Assembly (NCBI GenBank): GCA_902762305.1
Contig: CACWNW010000001.1
Coordinates: 62,001 to 126,000, forward strand
DNA: 64,000 bases
Source: Fibrobacter succinogenes
GTDB taxonomy: Bacteria > Fibrobacterota > Fibrobacteria > Fibrobacterales > Fibrobacteraceae
Direction: 5' to 3'
Position 1 is the stretch's first letter; each line of letters begins with the position of its first letter. The position numbers and the translations under genes were made by a program. Below the pieces are notes generated by a model that made no database searches, was not told where the DNA came from, and was given only the letters and a program-made list of their open reading frames with translations. Positions 8,000-15,776 of this stretch are shown one piece after another.

Positions 8000-10216
8000 A
8001 TGGATTGGAACGACTTTACTAGCCTTACCGCAGAAAACATGCAGGCTATCTGGAATTTTAATACAAAGGATCCGTTTTCTATTCTTGGCATCCATCCGCT
8101 CGAGACGGACAAAGGAATCAAGACGGTCATCCGCACTTACCAACCGCAGGCGTCCTTCGTACGCGGTGAATCCTGCGACGGTGAAGTAGAATTCGACTTC
8201 GTGAAGCTTGGCGACACGGGATTCTTCGAGGCTGTCCTCGACATGGACTACGAGCCGTTCTTCTACAACCTGGTTATCAAGCAGGGCGACGGCAACAAGT
8301 ACAAGCTTACCGACCCGTACGCTTTCCAGCCAGTCCTTTCGGAATTCGACAGGCACCTGATAGCCTCGGGCACGCACTACGAGCTCTACCGCAAGTTGGG
8401 CGCGAACCTCGTGGAACACCAGGGTTTCAAGGGTATCCAGTTCGCCGTGTGGGCCCCCAACGCGCGTTCCGTTTCTGTCGTCGGCACCTTCAACAGCTGG
8501 GACGGACGGCGCCACATGATGCGCATGCTCGGCAGTTCGGGCATCTGGGAAATTTTCATTCCGAACCTCGGTGAAGGCGAACTTTATCGTTTCGAAATCC
8601 ACGGAGCAGACGGGAACCTCCACGTGAAGGTCGACCCGCTCGCAAAACTCAGCGAGGTACGCCCCGCCACCGCATCCATCACCACGCACCTCGACGGCTA
8701 CGAATGGGGCGACGACCTCTACATGAAGACGCACTGGGCCACGAAAGTATTCGGCTCGCCCATGAACATCTACGAAGTGCATGCCGGCTCCTGGAGGCGC
8801 GACCCTTCGAACCCGGGCCGATTCCTCAACTGGGACGAACTTTCCGAGACGCTCATCCCCTACCTCAAGAAGATGGGCTACACGCACGTGGAATTCCTGC
8901 CGCTCGCAGAACACCCGCTCGACGAATCCTGGGGCTACCAGGTGACCGGGTACTACTCTCCCACGAGCCGCTACGGTACTCCCGACCAGTTCAGGCACTT
9001 TGTGGACCTGTGCCACCAGAACGAAATCGGCGTGATTCTCGACTGGGTTCCGGCGCACTTCCCGAAGGATGCGCATGCGCTCGGCCGCTTCGACGGCACC
9101 GCCTGCTACGAGCACGCCGACCCGCGCCAGGGCGAACACCCGCACTGGGGCACCTACATCTTTAACCTCGGGCGCAACGAAGTCAAGAACTTCCTCATCG
9201 CGAACGCGATGTACTGGCTCAAGGAATTCCACTGCGACGGCCTGCGCGTCGACGCCGTGGCCTCCATGCTCTACCTCGACTACGGCAAGGGTCCGGGCGA
9301 ATGGGTGCCGAACAAGGACGGCGGCAACATCAACTACGATACGCTCGAATTCCTCAAGCACCTGAACAGCATCATGGGCCGCCTCACGCCGCACGCCATC
9401 TTGATTGCCGAAGAATCCACCAGCTTCCCGAGCATCACGCGCCCGCCGGAGCAGGGCGGCCTGGGCTTCCACTACAAGTGGAACATGGGCTGGATGAACG
9501 ACTTCCTCTCCTACATCGAGCACGAACCCATTCACCGCAAGTATCACCACAACCAGCTCACGTTCAGCATGGTGTATGCGTACAGCGAGAACTTCATCCA
9601 GGTGTTCAGCCACGACGAAGTGGTGCACGGCAAGGGCTCCATGCTCGGCAAGATGCCCGGCGACAACTGGCAGAAATTTGCGAACCTGCGCCTCACCTAC
9701 GCCTTCCAGTACGCGCACCCCGGCAAGAAACTCAACTTCATGGGCAACGAGTTCGGGCAGTTCCGTGAATGGAACGAGAAGCGCTCGCTCGACTGGCACC
9801 TCATCAGCTGGGACAGCCACGGCAAGCTCCTGCAGATGATGAAAGTGTTGAACCACCTGTACAAGGAAAACGCTCCCTTCTGGGAAATCGACCACTACTA
9901 CACCGGGTTCGAATGGATCTGGTGCGACGACGCCGACAACTCCATCGTTTCGTTTGTCCGCAAAGACGACCACGGCAACCAAATCCTGTGCGTATTCAAC
10001 TTCACGCCGGTTGTCAGGAACGACTACCGCCTCGGAGCCCCAAGCTACGGCAAGTGGAAAGAAATCTTCAATACCGATTCCGAACTTTACGGCGGCTCCA
10101 ACGTCGGGAACTTCGGAGAAGTCTGGACAGAGGACATTCCCTGGCAGAACCGCCAGTGGAGCCTATCCATCCAGCTTCCGCCACTCGCGGCCGTATTCTT
10201 CAAGCTGGAACGATAG
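8000..10216 (+). CDS. glgB: 1,4-alpha-glucan branching enzyme
   Basis: Transfers alpha-1,4 glucan segments to make alpha-1,6 branches in glycogen. The 738 residues match the long two-N-domain form: an N1 module (DPFSILGIHPLE), a CBM48-like N2 domain (FAVWAPNARSVSVVGTFNSW), a GH13 barrel and a C-terminal beta domain. Catalytic residues are visible: nucleophile Asp418 in GLRVDAVASM, general acid Glu471 in LIAEESTSF, and the transition-state Asp in FSHDEVVHGKGSM. No other glycogen gene is adjacent. The upstream region has a T-rich run and TATATATATAT before 7975 as a likely promoter. A palindromic repeat follows the stop. Fibrobacter is known to store glycogen. Confidence 0.97.
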   Translation: MDWNDFTSLTAENMQAIWNFNTKDPFSILGIHPLETDKGIKTVIRTYQPQASFVRGESCDGEVEFDFVKLGDTGFFEAVLDMDYEPFFYNLVIKQGDGNKYKLTDPYAFQPVLSEFDRHLIASGTHYELYRKLGANLVEHQGFKGIQFAVWAPNARSVSVVGTFNSWDGRRHMMRMLGSSGIWEIFIPNLGEGELYRFEIHGADGNLHVKVDPLAKLSEVRPATASITTHLDGYEWGDDLYMKTHWATKVFGSPMNIYEVHAGSWRRDPSNPGRFLNWDELSETLIPYLKKMGYTHVEFLPLAEHPLDESWGYQVTGYYSPTSRYGTPDQFRHFVDLCHQNEIGVILDWVPAHFPKDAHALGRFDGTACYEHADPRQGEHPHWGTYIFNLGRNEVKNFLIANAMYWLKEFHCDGLRVDAVASMLYLDYGKGPGEWVPNKDGGNINYDTLEFLKHLNSIMGRLTPHAILIAEESTSFPSITRPPEQGGLGFHYKWNMGWMNDFLSYIEHEPIHRKYHHNQLTFSMVYAYSENFIQVFSHDEVVHGKGSMLGKMPGDNWQKFANLRLTYAFQYAHPGKKLNFMGNEFGQFREWNEKRSLDWHLISWDSHGKLLQMMKVLNHLYKENAPFWEIDHYYTGFEWIWCDDADNSIVSFVRKDDHGNQILCVFNFTPVVRNDYRLGAPSYGKWKEIFNTDSELYGGSNVGNFGEVWTEDIPWQNRQWSLSIQLPPLAAVFFKLER

Positions 10217-10218
10217 TT

Positions 10219-10237
10219 TGTCATCCTGAGCGGAGGG
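10219..10237 (+). repeat. Truncated GTCATCCTGAG repeat that supplies a ribosome binding site
   Basis: TTGTCATCCTGAGCGGAGGG is the left half of the dispersed repeat and stops at GGAGGG, which lies 6 nt before the ATG of the next gene (10244). The usual CGAAGGATCC continuation is missing. Confidence 0.6.
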
Positions 10238-10243
10238 CTTCTT

Positions 10244-10687
10244 ATGAAATTTCGGAGTTTCGCTGTTGCACTCGCTGTGGCATCCGCATTCTCACTTGGT
10301 GCCAGCGACAACTATCCAGAAGCGAAAGCTCAAGAAGCCAAAGAGCTTTCGCAAAAATGTGAATCAGGAGACATCCGTTCCTGCTTCGTATTCCTCTCTT
10401 TTATCGATACAGTCGCAGCCATGACGCCCGAAGGCAAGTTGCGGTTCGAAAATGCTGGCGGTTACGCAAGAACACCGGAAGCTCTAGCCCAGATAGCGAA
10501 AGACCTTTCCCAAAAGTGTGATTCAGGTATTATGCCTGCTTGTATCATGGCGCTCACAATTGCAGATAAAGTCGCCCACATGTCAGCCGAAGACCAGAAA
10601 CGTTTTGAAGATGCAGGCGGTTTCGACAGGCCATCTAAAGGCAAGAATAATGCCGGACAAGCCTCAGACTCGCTAAAAGAAAACTAA
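10244..10687 (+). CDS. Small exported protein with two internal repeats, unknown function
   Basis: 147 residues. A signal peptide (MKFRSFAVALAVASAFSLGA) is followed by two copies of a motif of about 42 residues: the first opens AKELSQKCESGDIRSC and ends RFENAGG, the second opens AKDLSQKCDSGIMPAC and ends RFEDAGG. Each unit has two Cys separated by seven residues and is mostly helical, weakly resembling Sel1-type repeats. A charged, low-complexity tail follows. A start at 10244 is supported by GGAGGG 6 nt upstream, part of a dispersed repeat. Function cannot be assigned. Confidence 0.65.
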   Translation: MKFRSFAVALAVASAFSLGASDNYPEAKAQEAKELSQKCESGDIRSCFVFLSFIDTVAAMTPEGKLRFENAGGYARTPEALAQIAKDLSQKCDSGIMPACIMALTIADKVAHMSAEDQKRFEDAGGFDRPSKGKNNAGQASDSLKEN

Positions 10688-10755
10688 AACGTCCTTCCCT
10701 ATACAAAGCCTCGCATCAAGTGTGGGGCAAACTCCGGCGGGAATCTAACTTAAAG

Positions 10756-10785
10756 ACGGCTCAATTCAACTGAGCCGTTTTTTGC
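10756..10785. terminator. Bidirectional intrinsic terminator
   Basis: ACGGCTCA / TGAGCCGT stem with a 7-nt loop and T-run on the plus side, AAA-rich flank on the other. It lies between two converging genes and overlaps the last codons of the minus-strand gene. Confidence 0.75.
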
Positions 10786-11348
10786 TTCGGCTTGAACAGC
10801 GGAGGCGTGACATAATGCTTGGGGCGTAATTTCTTCGGGACATCGTAGCCGAGTTTTAAAAGCATCCGGACATAATCTTCGTTCTTCATGCGCATCCTGG
10901 ACTTTTTCAGGATGTTCAAGGTTCCGTATTTCTTTTCGTTCCGCAACACATCCAGAAGCCCATAAATAGAGATGCAAGAATAAGATAACGCACAAGCAAA
11001 GGCATAAGCAAACTTATCTTGGGATGAAGGGAATCGACAAAAGAACACATAACTCAACACCATAACAGCCAACAAAACAAGCAAAATAATCAAACGGAAT
11101 TTCCAGTCGCAGCGAGCAATAAACCGTTTATCCAAGGCGGGCTCCAGCCGGCCATATATAAGCTGTTCTCCCTTGCAATGCGGGCAGACTATAATGGGAC
11201 TTCCGAACATCAATGAATTTTTATCGTATGGATACGGATGGTCTTCGCCACACAGACGACAATGGAACTCGCCCACCTGCTCGTCGACGACACATTTCAC
11301 TTCAAGTAAGTCGCGGTTACTCCACTGGGATTCTTTCTTTTGACGCAT
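10761..11348 (-). CDS. Membrane protein with N-terminal zinc ribbon, unknown function
   Basis: 195 residues. The N-terminal cytosolic part has a Cys4 pattern (CRLC at about residue 30 and CPHC at about residue 57), followed by two hydrophobic segments (RLIILLVLLAVMVLSYVFF and FAYAFACALSYSCISIYGLL) and a basic C-terminal tail. No family is recognised. A short GTG-initiated ORF ends a few nt upstream and may be cotranscribed. Confidence 0.55.
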   Translation of the reverse strand: MRQKKESQWSNRDLLEVKCVVDEQVGEFHCRLCGEDHPYPYDKNSLMFGSPIIVCPHCKGEQLIYGRLEPALDKRFIARCDWKFRLIILLVLLAVMVLSYVFFCRFPSSQDKFAYAFACALSYSCISIYGLLDVLRNEKKYGTLNILKKSRMRMKNEDYVRMLLKLGYDVPKKLRPKHYVTPPLFKPKQKTAQLN

Positions 11349-11351
11349 AAA

Positions 11352-11462
11352 TCAAGCCCTTGCCACGAAAATAGAAAAAAGAATTACATACATAAAAATG
11401 ACATTTTGCTCAATCGTGATGAGCGTGATGGTGCGCTTGCCAACCTTAATCGGCTTGCTCAC
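11352..11462 (-). CDS. Possible 36-residue membrane peptide
   Basis: A GTG at 11462 is preceded by AAGGAGGGTGTTGTC, one of the strongest ribosome sites in the window. The product is a basic N-terminus (VSKPIKVGKRTITLI) followed by a hydrophobic segment (VIFMYVILFSIFVA) and stops 3 nt before the start of the 195-residue membrane protein gene. Longer in-frame starts exist up to 11561, but these would leave no room for the divergent dapA promoter. No homologue is known to me. Confidence 0.45.
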   Translation of the reverse strand: MSKPIKVGKRTITLITIEQNVIFMYVILFSIFVARA

Positions 11463-11547
11463 GACAACACCCTCCTTGGCCCGCAAAGACCAGGCGTTTG
11501 GAGCACAAGGTGCCCAGCAGATTTTACACGCCGTTTTCTGCATTTTG

Positions 11548-11553
11548 TATATT
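11548..11553 (+). promoter_or_regulatory. -10-like TATATT before dapA
   Basis: TATATT ends 9 nt before the ATG, in the context TTTTGTATATT shared with the ureohydrolase gene. TTTACA at 11523 is a possible -35. The spacing predicts a very short or absent leader. Confidence 0.4.
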
Positions 11554-11562
11554 TTGGGCACT

Positions 11563-12519
11563 ATGCAGATTACTAACGCTTCTCAACTTACTGGTGTTTT
11601 CCCCGCGTTGTTCACCCCGCTCAAGAACGACGACCCCAAGAACCTTCGCAACTCCATCGACTACAAGAAGATGGGACAGATGATTGACGACGTGATTGCT
11701 AACGGCGCAAGTGGCGTGCTCCCTGCCGTGACCACGGGTCAGAGTGCGACGGTCTCTCCGCAGCAGCACCTGGATGTCATCAAGTTTACGCTCGACTACG
11801 TGGACGGCCGCGTGCCCGTGATTGCCGGTGCCGGTTCCAACTGCACCCGCGAATCCATCGAAATGATCGAGAACGTGCAGAAGATTGCCCCGGTGGCAGT
11901 CCTCTGCGTGACAGGCTACTACAACAACCCGCCGCAGGAAGGCCTCCTGAAGCACTACCGCACGCTCAGCAGCGAGACGGGCGCGAAGATCGTTATCTAT
12001 AACGTCCCGGGCCGCACCTCCAGCTACGTGCACCCCGACACCCTGATCGAACTTGCCGAAGACAAGAACATCATCGGCCTCAAGCAGGCCGTGGAGTTCG
12101 GCTTCGGCGAAAAGTTCCACGAAGACACGATGCGCGTGATCAAGGAAACGAAGGGCAAGGACTTCGCCGTGATGAGCGGTGAAGACGGTCTGTTCGCCGA
12201 CCTGCTCGAAATGGGCGGCACGGGCCTCATCAGCGCTTCGGGTAACATTCCCGAGGCCACGAAGACCTTCGTCGAACTGTACAAGGCTTTCCAGGCCGGC
12301 GACAAGGACAAGGCGCACAATCTGCAGAAGGACGCCCGCGACTTCATCGACATCACGTTCTGCCGCAAGAACCCGATTCCGCTCGGCACGCTGTTCAACA
12401 GCCCGCTGTTCCAGCCGCTCGTGAGCGTGAAGGATACGGCCAACGGCGCCGACGCTGTCGCCCGCATCATGAAGCTTATCGAAGAAAAGGCCCCGAGCCT
12501 GAAGAAGTATCACGTCTAG
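11563..12519 (+). CDS. dapA: 4-hydroxy-tetrahydrodipicolinate synthase
   Basis: Condenses pyruvate with aspartate semialdehyde, the first committed step to lysine and diaminopimelate. 318 residues in a TIM barrel. Schiff-base Lys174 (IIGLKQAVE), the catalytic Tyr146 (IVIYNVPGRTS) and the Thr pair (PAVTTGQSAT) are present, although the usual Thr-Thr-Gly-Glu is Thr-Thr-Gly-Gln here. The start at 11563 matches the family N-terminus (TGVFPALFTPL); in-frame ATG codons upstream would add a 55-residue tail without similarity. A -10-like box lies only 9 nt upstream. A relative acting on another 2-keto acid is possible, but the active site argues for DapA. Confidence 0.88.
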   Translation: MQITNASQLTGVFPALFTPLKNDDPKNLRNSIDYKKMGQMIDDVIANGASGVLPAVTTGQSATVSPQQHLDVIKFTLDYVDGRVPVIAGAGSNCTRESIEMIENVQKIAPVAVLCVTGYYNNPPQEGLLKHYRTLSSETGAKIVIYNVPGRTSSYVHPDTLIELAEDKNIIGLKQAVEFGFGEKFHEDTMRVIKETKGKDFAVMSGEDGLFADLLEMGGTGLISASGNIPEATKTFVELYKAFQAGDKDKAHNLQKDARDFIDITFCRKNPIPLGTLFNSPLFQPLVSVKDTANGADAVARIMKLIEEKAPSLKKYHV

Positions 12520-12599
12520 TCATTAGTCAATAGTTGTTGGTTACTAGTTAGATGTTAGGCGCCTACGGTGCGATTATAAAAGCTAATGACCTATGACTA
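12517..12599 (+). repeat. TAGTCATTAGTCAATAG-type repeat after dapA
   Basis: TAGTCATTAGTCAATAGTTG then GGTTACTAGTTA, starting at the dapA stop codon itself, with a later GCGCCTACGGTGCG and CTATGACTACTGACC. The same sequence follows hppA at 59063-59106 in the same orientation relative to the gene. Confidence 0.65.
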
Positions 12600-12633
12600 C
12601 TGACCCCTAAAGTTTAAAATAGGAGATAAAACT

Positions 12634-13308
12634 ATGGCCAAGAAATCCATTATCGACGAAATCTGCGACTACATCAAGAAGCAGAAACTCTCCCCCATTC
12701 CCGTTCAGACCCTGAACGAGGAAGCGGAATCGACCCGCTACTTCGGCGGCGACCTCAAGGAATTCATCGCTGCGGCAAAGACGCTCGGCGCAAAGGGAAT
12801 CTTCGTGGAAGAACTCTACCTCGAAGACGACGAGTTCTACTACGACAGCGGCATGGACGATGAAGAATACATGGCGCTCTACGGCAACGAGAATGTCGAA
12901 TGCCAGTGCGGCGAAGACTGCAAGTGCAAGAAGGGCAAGAAGAAGGCCAAGGACGACGACAGCGATGTCGACGCCGTCTACTTCGAACCTGAGGACCTCG
13001 ACGGTCTCGACCTCACGCTCCTCAAGCCGCAGATGGCAAAGTTCCTCGACCGCATCGGCGAAGCCTGCGGTGCACGCCTCACGGTTCCAGGTGTCGACCA
13101 CCTCGAAGTCGAAATCTTCGCAGACTGGTACGACGAATTCGCCGAACTCGTGGACGAAGCTTCCGAAGCTATCGAAATCGACCCGACCGACGCTCTCCGT
13201 CAGGCCCAGGCGGTTTACGAGGCTGCCGAGAAGGCGGACAACAGCGTGAAGAAAATCGCTGTCCATCCCCCGAAGAGTGGCAAGAAGGCCAAGAAAGGCA
13301 AGAAGTAA
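12634..13308 (+). CDS. Acidic protein with CxCxxxCxC cluster, unknown function
   Basis: 224 residues, no signal peptide. The N-terminal third is helical and basic/acidic mixed. A central acidic stretch (LEDDEFYYDSGMDDEEYM) leads into CQCGEDCKCKKGKKK, a four-Cys cluster next to a lysine run, at about residues 90-105. The C-terminal half is acidic and helical and ends in a lysine tail (GKKAKKGKK). The Cys cluster could bind a metal. TAGGAG lies upstream of the ATG. An intrinsic terminator follows. No family recognised. Confidence 0.6.
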   Translation: MAKKSIIDEICDYIKKQKLSPIPVQTLNEEAESTRYFGGDLKEFIAAAKTLGAKGIFVEELYLEDDEFYYDSGMDDEEYMALYGNENVECQCGEDCKCKKGKKKAKDDDSDVDAVYFEPEDLDGLDLTLLKPQMAKFLDRIGEACGARLTVPGVDHLEVEIFADWYDEFAELVDEASEAIEIDPTDALRQAQAVYEAAEKADNSVKKIAVHPPKSGKKAKKGKK

Positions 13309-13327
13309 TCGCTAGTTTATACGAAAG

Positions 13328-13360
13328 ATACCGGACGGCAAAACCGCCCGGTATTTTTTT
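13328..13360 (+). terminator. Intrinsic terminator of the 12634 gene
   Basis: ATACCGG / CCGGTAT stem with an ACGGC..GC inner part, followed by seven T residues. Confidence 0.85.
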
Positions 13361-13364
13361 ATAG

Positions 13365-13389
13365 AAAAAGCCCCGCTGATGTGCGGGGC
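13365..13389 (-). terminator. Intrinsic terminator of the envelope operon
   Basis: GCCCCGC / GCGGGGC stem with a 6-nt loop; on the minus strand it is followed by TTTTTC. It lies just after the beta-barrel gene. Confidence 0.85.
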
Positions 13390-13415
13390 GAAAATTTCGG
13401 TTTGTCTGCCAGTTA

Positions 13416-14435
13416 CTAGAACCAGGGCTTCAGGACAAGCTGAATCTGCCAGGCCTTGGCTTCGCTGTCGCCGAACTTATACCCGTACTTTCTCATTGTG
13501 TAATCGTGGAAACCACTGTTGAACTTGGTCATCGGGGTCATGTCGAGGATAAAGCGGATTTCGGCATCGGCAAAGTAACGGCCCATATTCAGCGTCGTAC
13601 CCATACCGAAGTTGAGCGCCACGACCATGGAATTCACGTCGAAGAACTTGTAGACGTTCTTGTCGGAACCATTGTAGTTCAGGTTCTGATGTTCGATGCC
13701 CTTGACTTCGTTGCCATCTTCATCGGAATAGCTGACGGAGGTACCGAGGTTAAACTCGAAGCTGAAACCGAGCTGCACGAAGAGGTCCTTCTTCGGGTAG
13801 TAACGGAGGAACACAGGCACCTTGAGCGCAAACATCATGGCATCCAGAGTCACATTGCTCAGGTAGTAGGAGTCATAGGTATAGTCCCAGCCATATTCAT
13901 CCGTTCCAGTGTAGGTTGTACCAATGCTGTACAAACCGAGATTTGCGCTATAGACCTTGAACTCGAAAGAGGGTTCGGCCACCACGCCCAGGCGGATGCT
14001 CGGGACAATGTTGTAGGCCATGGCGAGACCGATTTCGAAGGCACCACCGAAGAGGTCGTCACCATAGTTGGTGCATTGCTTGGTGCCGGCAGTATCCGTA
14101 CCGCAAATTTCGGTAGAAGACAGCATGGTGAAGCCAAGACCCATGTGGAGGCCGATATTGAACGGAGTATCGAAGAAGGAAGGTTCCTTCGGTTCTGCAG
14201 GCGCCTGGTTGGCATCCATGTTCTTGTACTCTACATCCGAGGAGAGCTGCTCGCCGGCAGGCGCGCTGGGCTGGTCGTAGGCGCCCTCATCGTAAGCAAC
14301 GGGAGGAGCCGGAGCCGGTTCGGAAGCGCCGTAGCCATCATCACCATAGCCATCACCATAATCGTAATCATCCTGGGCGAAGGCCATCGCAGAAACGAGG
14401 CTCATCGAGGCGAGAATCATGAACATTTTCTTCAT
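13416..14435 (-). CDS. Outer-membrane beta-barrel protein (PorT-like)
   Basis: 339 residues. Signal peptide MKKMFMILASMSLVSAMAFA, then an Asp/Tyr/Gly-rich segment (DDYDYGDGYGDDGYG) and a Pro/Ala linker to about residue 85. The rest alternates hydrophobic and polar residues in amphipathic strands (NIGLHMGLGFTML, LGVVAEPSFEFKVY, FLRYYPKKDLFVQLGFSFEF) and ends with an aromatic residue (KPWF), as in outer-membrane barrels assembled by BamA. Function is unknown. It sits 49 nt after the CsgG-like lipoprotein gene and ends at a terminator, so it is likely the last gene of that operon. AAGGAG lies 9 nt before the start. Confidence 0.7.
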   Translation of the reverse strand: MKKMFMILASMSLVSAMAFAQDDYDYGDGYGDDGYGASEPAPAPPVAYDEGAYDQPSAPAGEQLSSDVEYKNMDANQAPAEPKEPSFFDTPFNIGLHMGLGFTMLSSTEICGTDTAGTKQCTNYGDDLFGGAFEIGLAMAYNIVPSIRLGVVAEPSFEFKVYSANLGLYSIGTTYTGTDEYGWDYTYDSYYLSNVTLDAMMFALKVPVFLRYYPKKDLFVQLGFSFEFNLGTSVSYSDEDGNEVKGIEHQNLNYNGSDKNVYKFFDVNSMVVALNFGMGTTLNMGRYFADAEIRFILDMTPMTKFNSGFHDYTMRKYGYKFGDSEAKAWQIQLVLKPWF

Positions 14436-14484
14436 CTGGATTTTCTCCTTGATTAGTTAAACTGTTTTTCGTAATATAACTTAT

Positions 14485-15753
14485 TTACCGGCTATTAGAA
14501 AAATTTTTCGTAAAATCGGTGATTTCCTTGACCGCTTTTCGCACAAAATCTTTCGTCATCTGGTCCTGCATTTCGCTGCAGGGGCGGAGCGTAACCTCGG
14601 TTCGCTTGCAAATGGGCTTGTAAGCCCGCGGATCGCCGAAACAGGCCGCAACAATGTCCGAAGTCAAGACGCCCACACGCACGTCGGCCTTCTTCTTGAT
14701 TTCGCCCGTAGCAAAGTCGAGAATCTGGATGGTACCCGTAACTGCGGCCTTCTTCGTGAGCGAATCCGTAATGATTTCCGCATACACGTCATCGTACTCA
14801 TTCACGTTGAAGCACCTGCGCTTGCCGCTCACCAGCGTTTCGCACTCCTGGTGGCTCCCGACCTTCACGCGGGCAGAATTGCGCTTTTCCATGCGGGTGC
14901 GTTCGACCCCGTCTTCCTCGTCGGAACAGACCACCTTACCGATGGAACCCGCAATGAGGTATTCGGCGCTCCGGAGCTTGCCCATCATGTTTTCGCCCTC
15001 GCTGTTCTGGAAATCGCCCGAAGCCGCAAGCGTCTGCTCTTCGAGAACGCGGTCGAGGTCGGCTCGCGTCAGGAACTGCAAAAATTCCGAGGCTCCCTTG
15101 TTCTTCTGCAATTCAGCAATCAGGGCCGCATCCATCCGGGCGCTGAAATCGTTGGTGAACTTGTCCACCGCCACGCGGATGGTTCCGCGGTTCTTGCATT
15201 CCGCATAGAGCTGTCTGGAATCCTCATAATCAGCGTGGTACGTGAACGCCTTGCGAAAGTGAATGGCGGCTGCCTGCTGGGCGGCCTTCCCGCGCTCGTT
15301 CATCTTCTCGAGACCGGCGGCGTAATGCGAGGCGGCAGCGCTGTCGCGTGCCAGCTGGATAGAGAACGGGTCGACTTCCACGCTCAGTTTAATCTTGTCG
15401 TTTCGGCGGGCAATCAGCTTGAGCTGTTTCGCGTATTCCGCCTTCTGCTCCTCCATGAACACAATCTTTTCCCAGCGTCTCGGGTTCGGATCGTTGCGCT
15501 TCTTGAACATCGCAATCGTATCGTTCTTCGCAGAAATCACGTCGTCGAACGTCTTGTTCAAGAACTCGATGGCGGGCCGGTAATCGGGCTCTATCTTCAG
15601 GGCCTTGAGAGCCTCCTCAATCGCCTTGTCGTCCTTGCCGTCGTTGTAGGCGGCCTGCGCGCGCTTGAAAGCATCCACATGCGGGCCAGACGCAGCACAC
15701 GAAGCCAACACAAATGCGGCTGCGGCGATTGCGGGGAGCCAGATTTTCTTCAT
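14485..15753 (-). CDS. CsgG-like lipoprotein with TPR-like N-terminal region
   Basis: 422 residues. Signal MKKIWLPAIAAAAFVLASC with lipobox LASC, then a TPR-like helical region (AAYNDGKDDKAIEEALKALKIEPDY). The second half resembles CsgG/curli-assembly family proteins: IRVAVDKFTNDF, a DRVLEEQTLAASG segment and AEYLIAGSIGKV. CsgG proteins form outer-membrane secretion channels, but many relatives are only periplasm-facing lipoproteins. The start at 15753 begins the signal peptide and has AAGGAG 10 nt upstream. It is the middle gene of a probable three-gene operon: an exported protein upstream (23 nt gap) and a beta-barrel downstream. Confidence 0.65.
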   Translation of the reverse strand: MKKIWLPAIAAAAFVLASCAASGPHVDAFKRAQAAYNDGKDDKAIEEALKALKIEPDYRPAIEFLNKTFDDVISAKNDTIAMFKKRNDPNPRRWEKIVFMEEQKAEYAKQLKLIARRNDKIKLSVEVDPFSIQLARDSAAASHYAAGLEKMNERGKAAQQAAAIHFRKAFTYHADYEDSRQLYAECKNRGTIRVAVDKFTNDFSARMDAALIAELQKNKGASEFLQFLTRADLDRVLEEQTLAASGDFQNSEGENMMGKLRSAEYLIAGSIGKVVCSDEEDGVERTRMEKRNSARVKVGSHQECETLVSGKRRCFNVNEYDDVYAEIITDSLTKKAAVTGTIQILDFATGEIKKKADVRVGVLTSDIVAACFGDPRAYKPICKRTEVTLRPCSEMQDQMTKDFVRKAVKEITDFTKNFSNSR

Positions 15754-15776
15754 TAAGACAAAACTCCTTGCAGTAC

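Noticed and set aside
7943-9982. 679-codon open frame antisense to glgB
   Set aside because: It is the shadow of a GC-rich catalytic gene; the protein is low-complexity Val/Ala/Arg-rich with no domain and no start signal.
11524-12513. 329-codon open frame antisense to dapA
   Set aside because: Shadow ORF; dapA has catalytic Lys and Tyr in the expected places.
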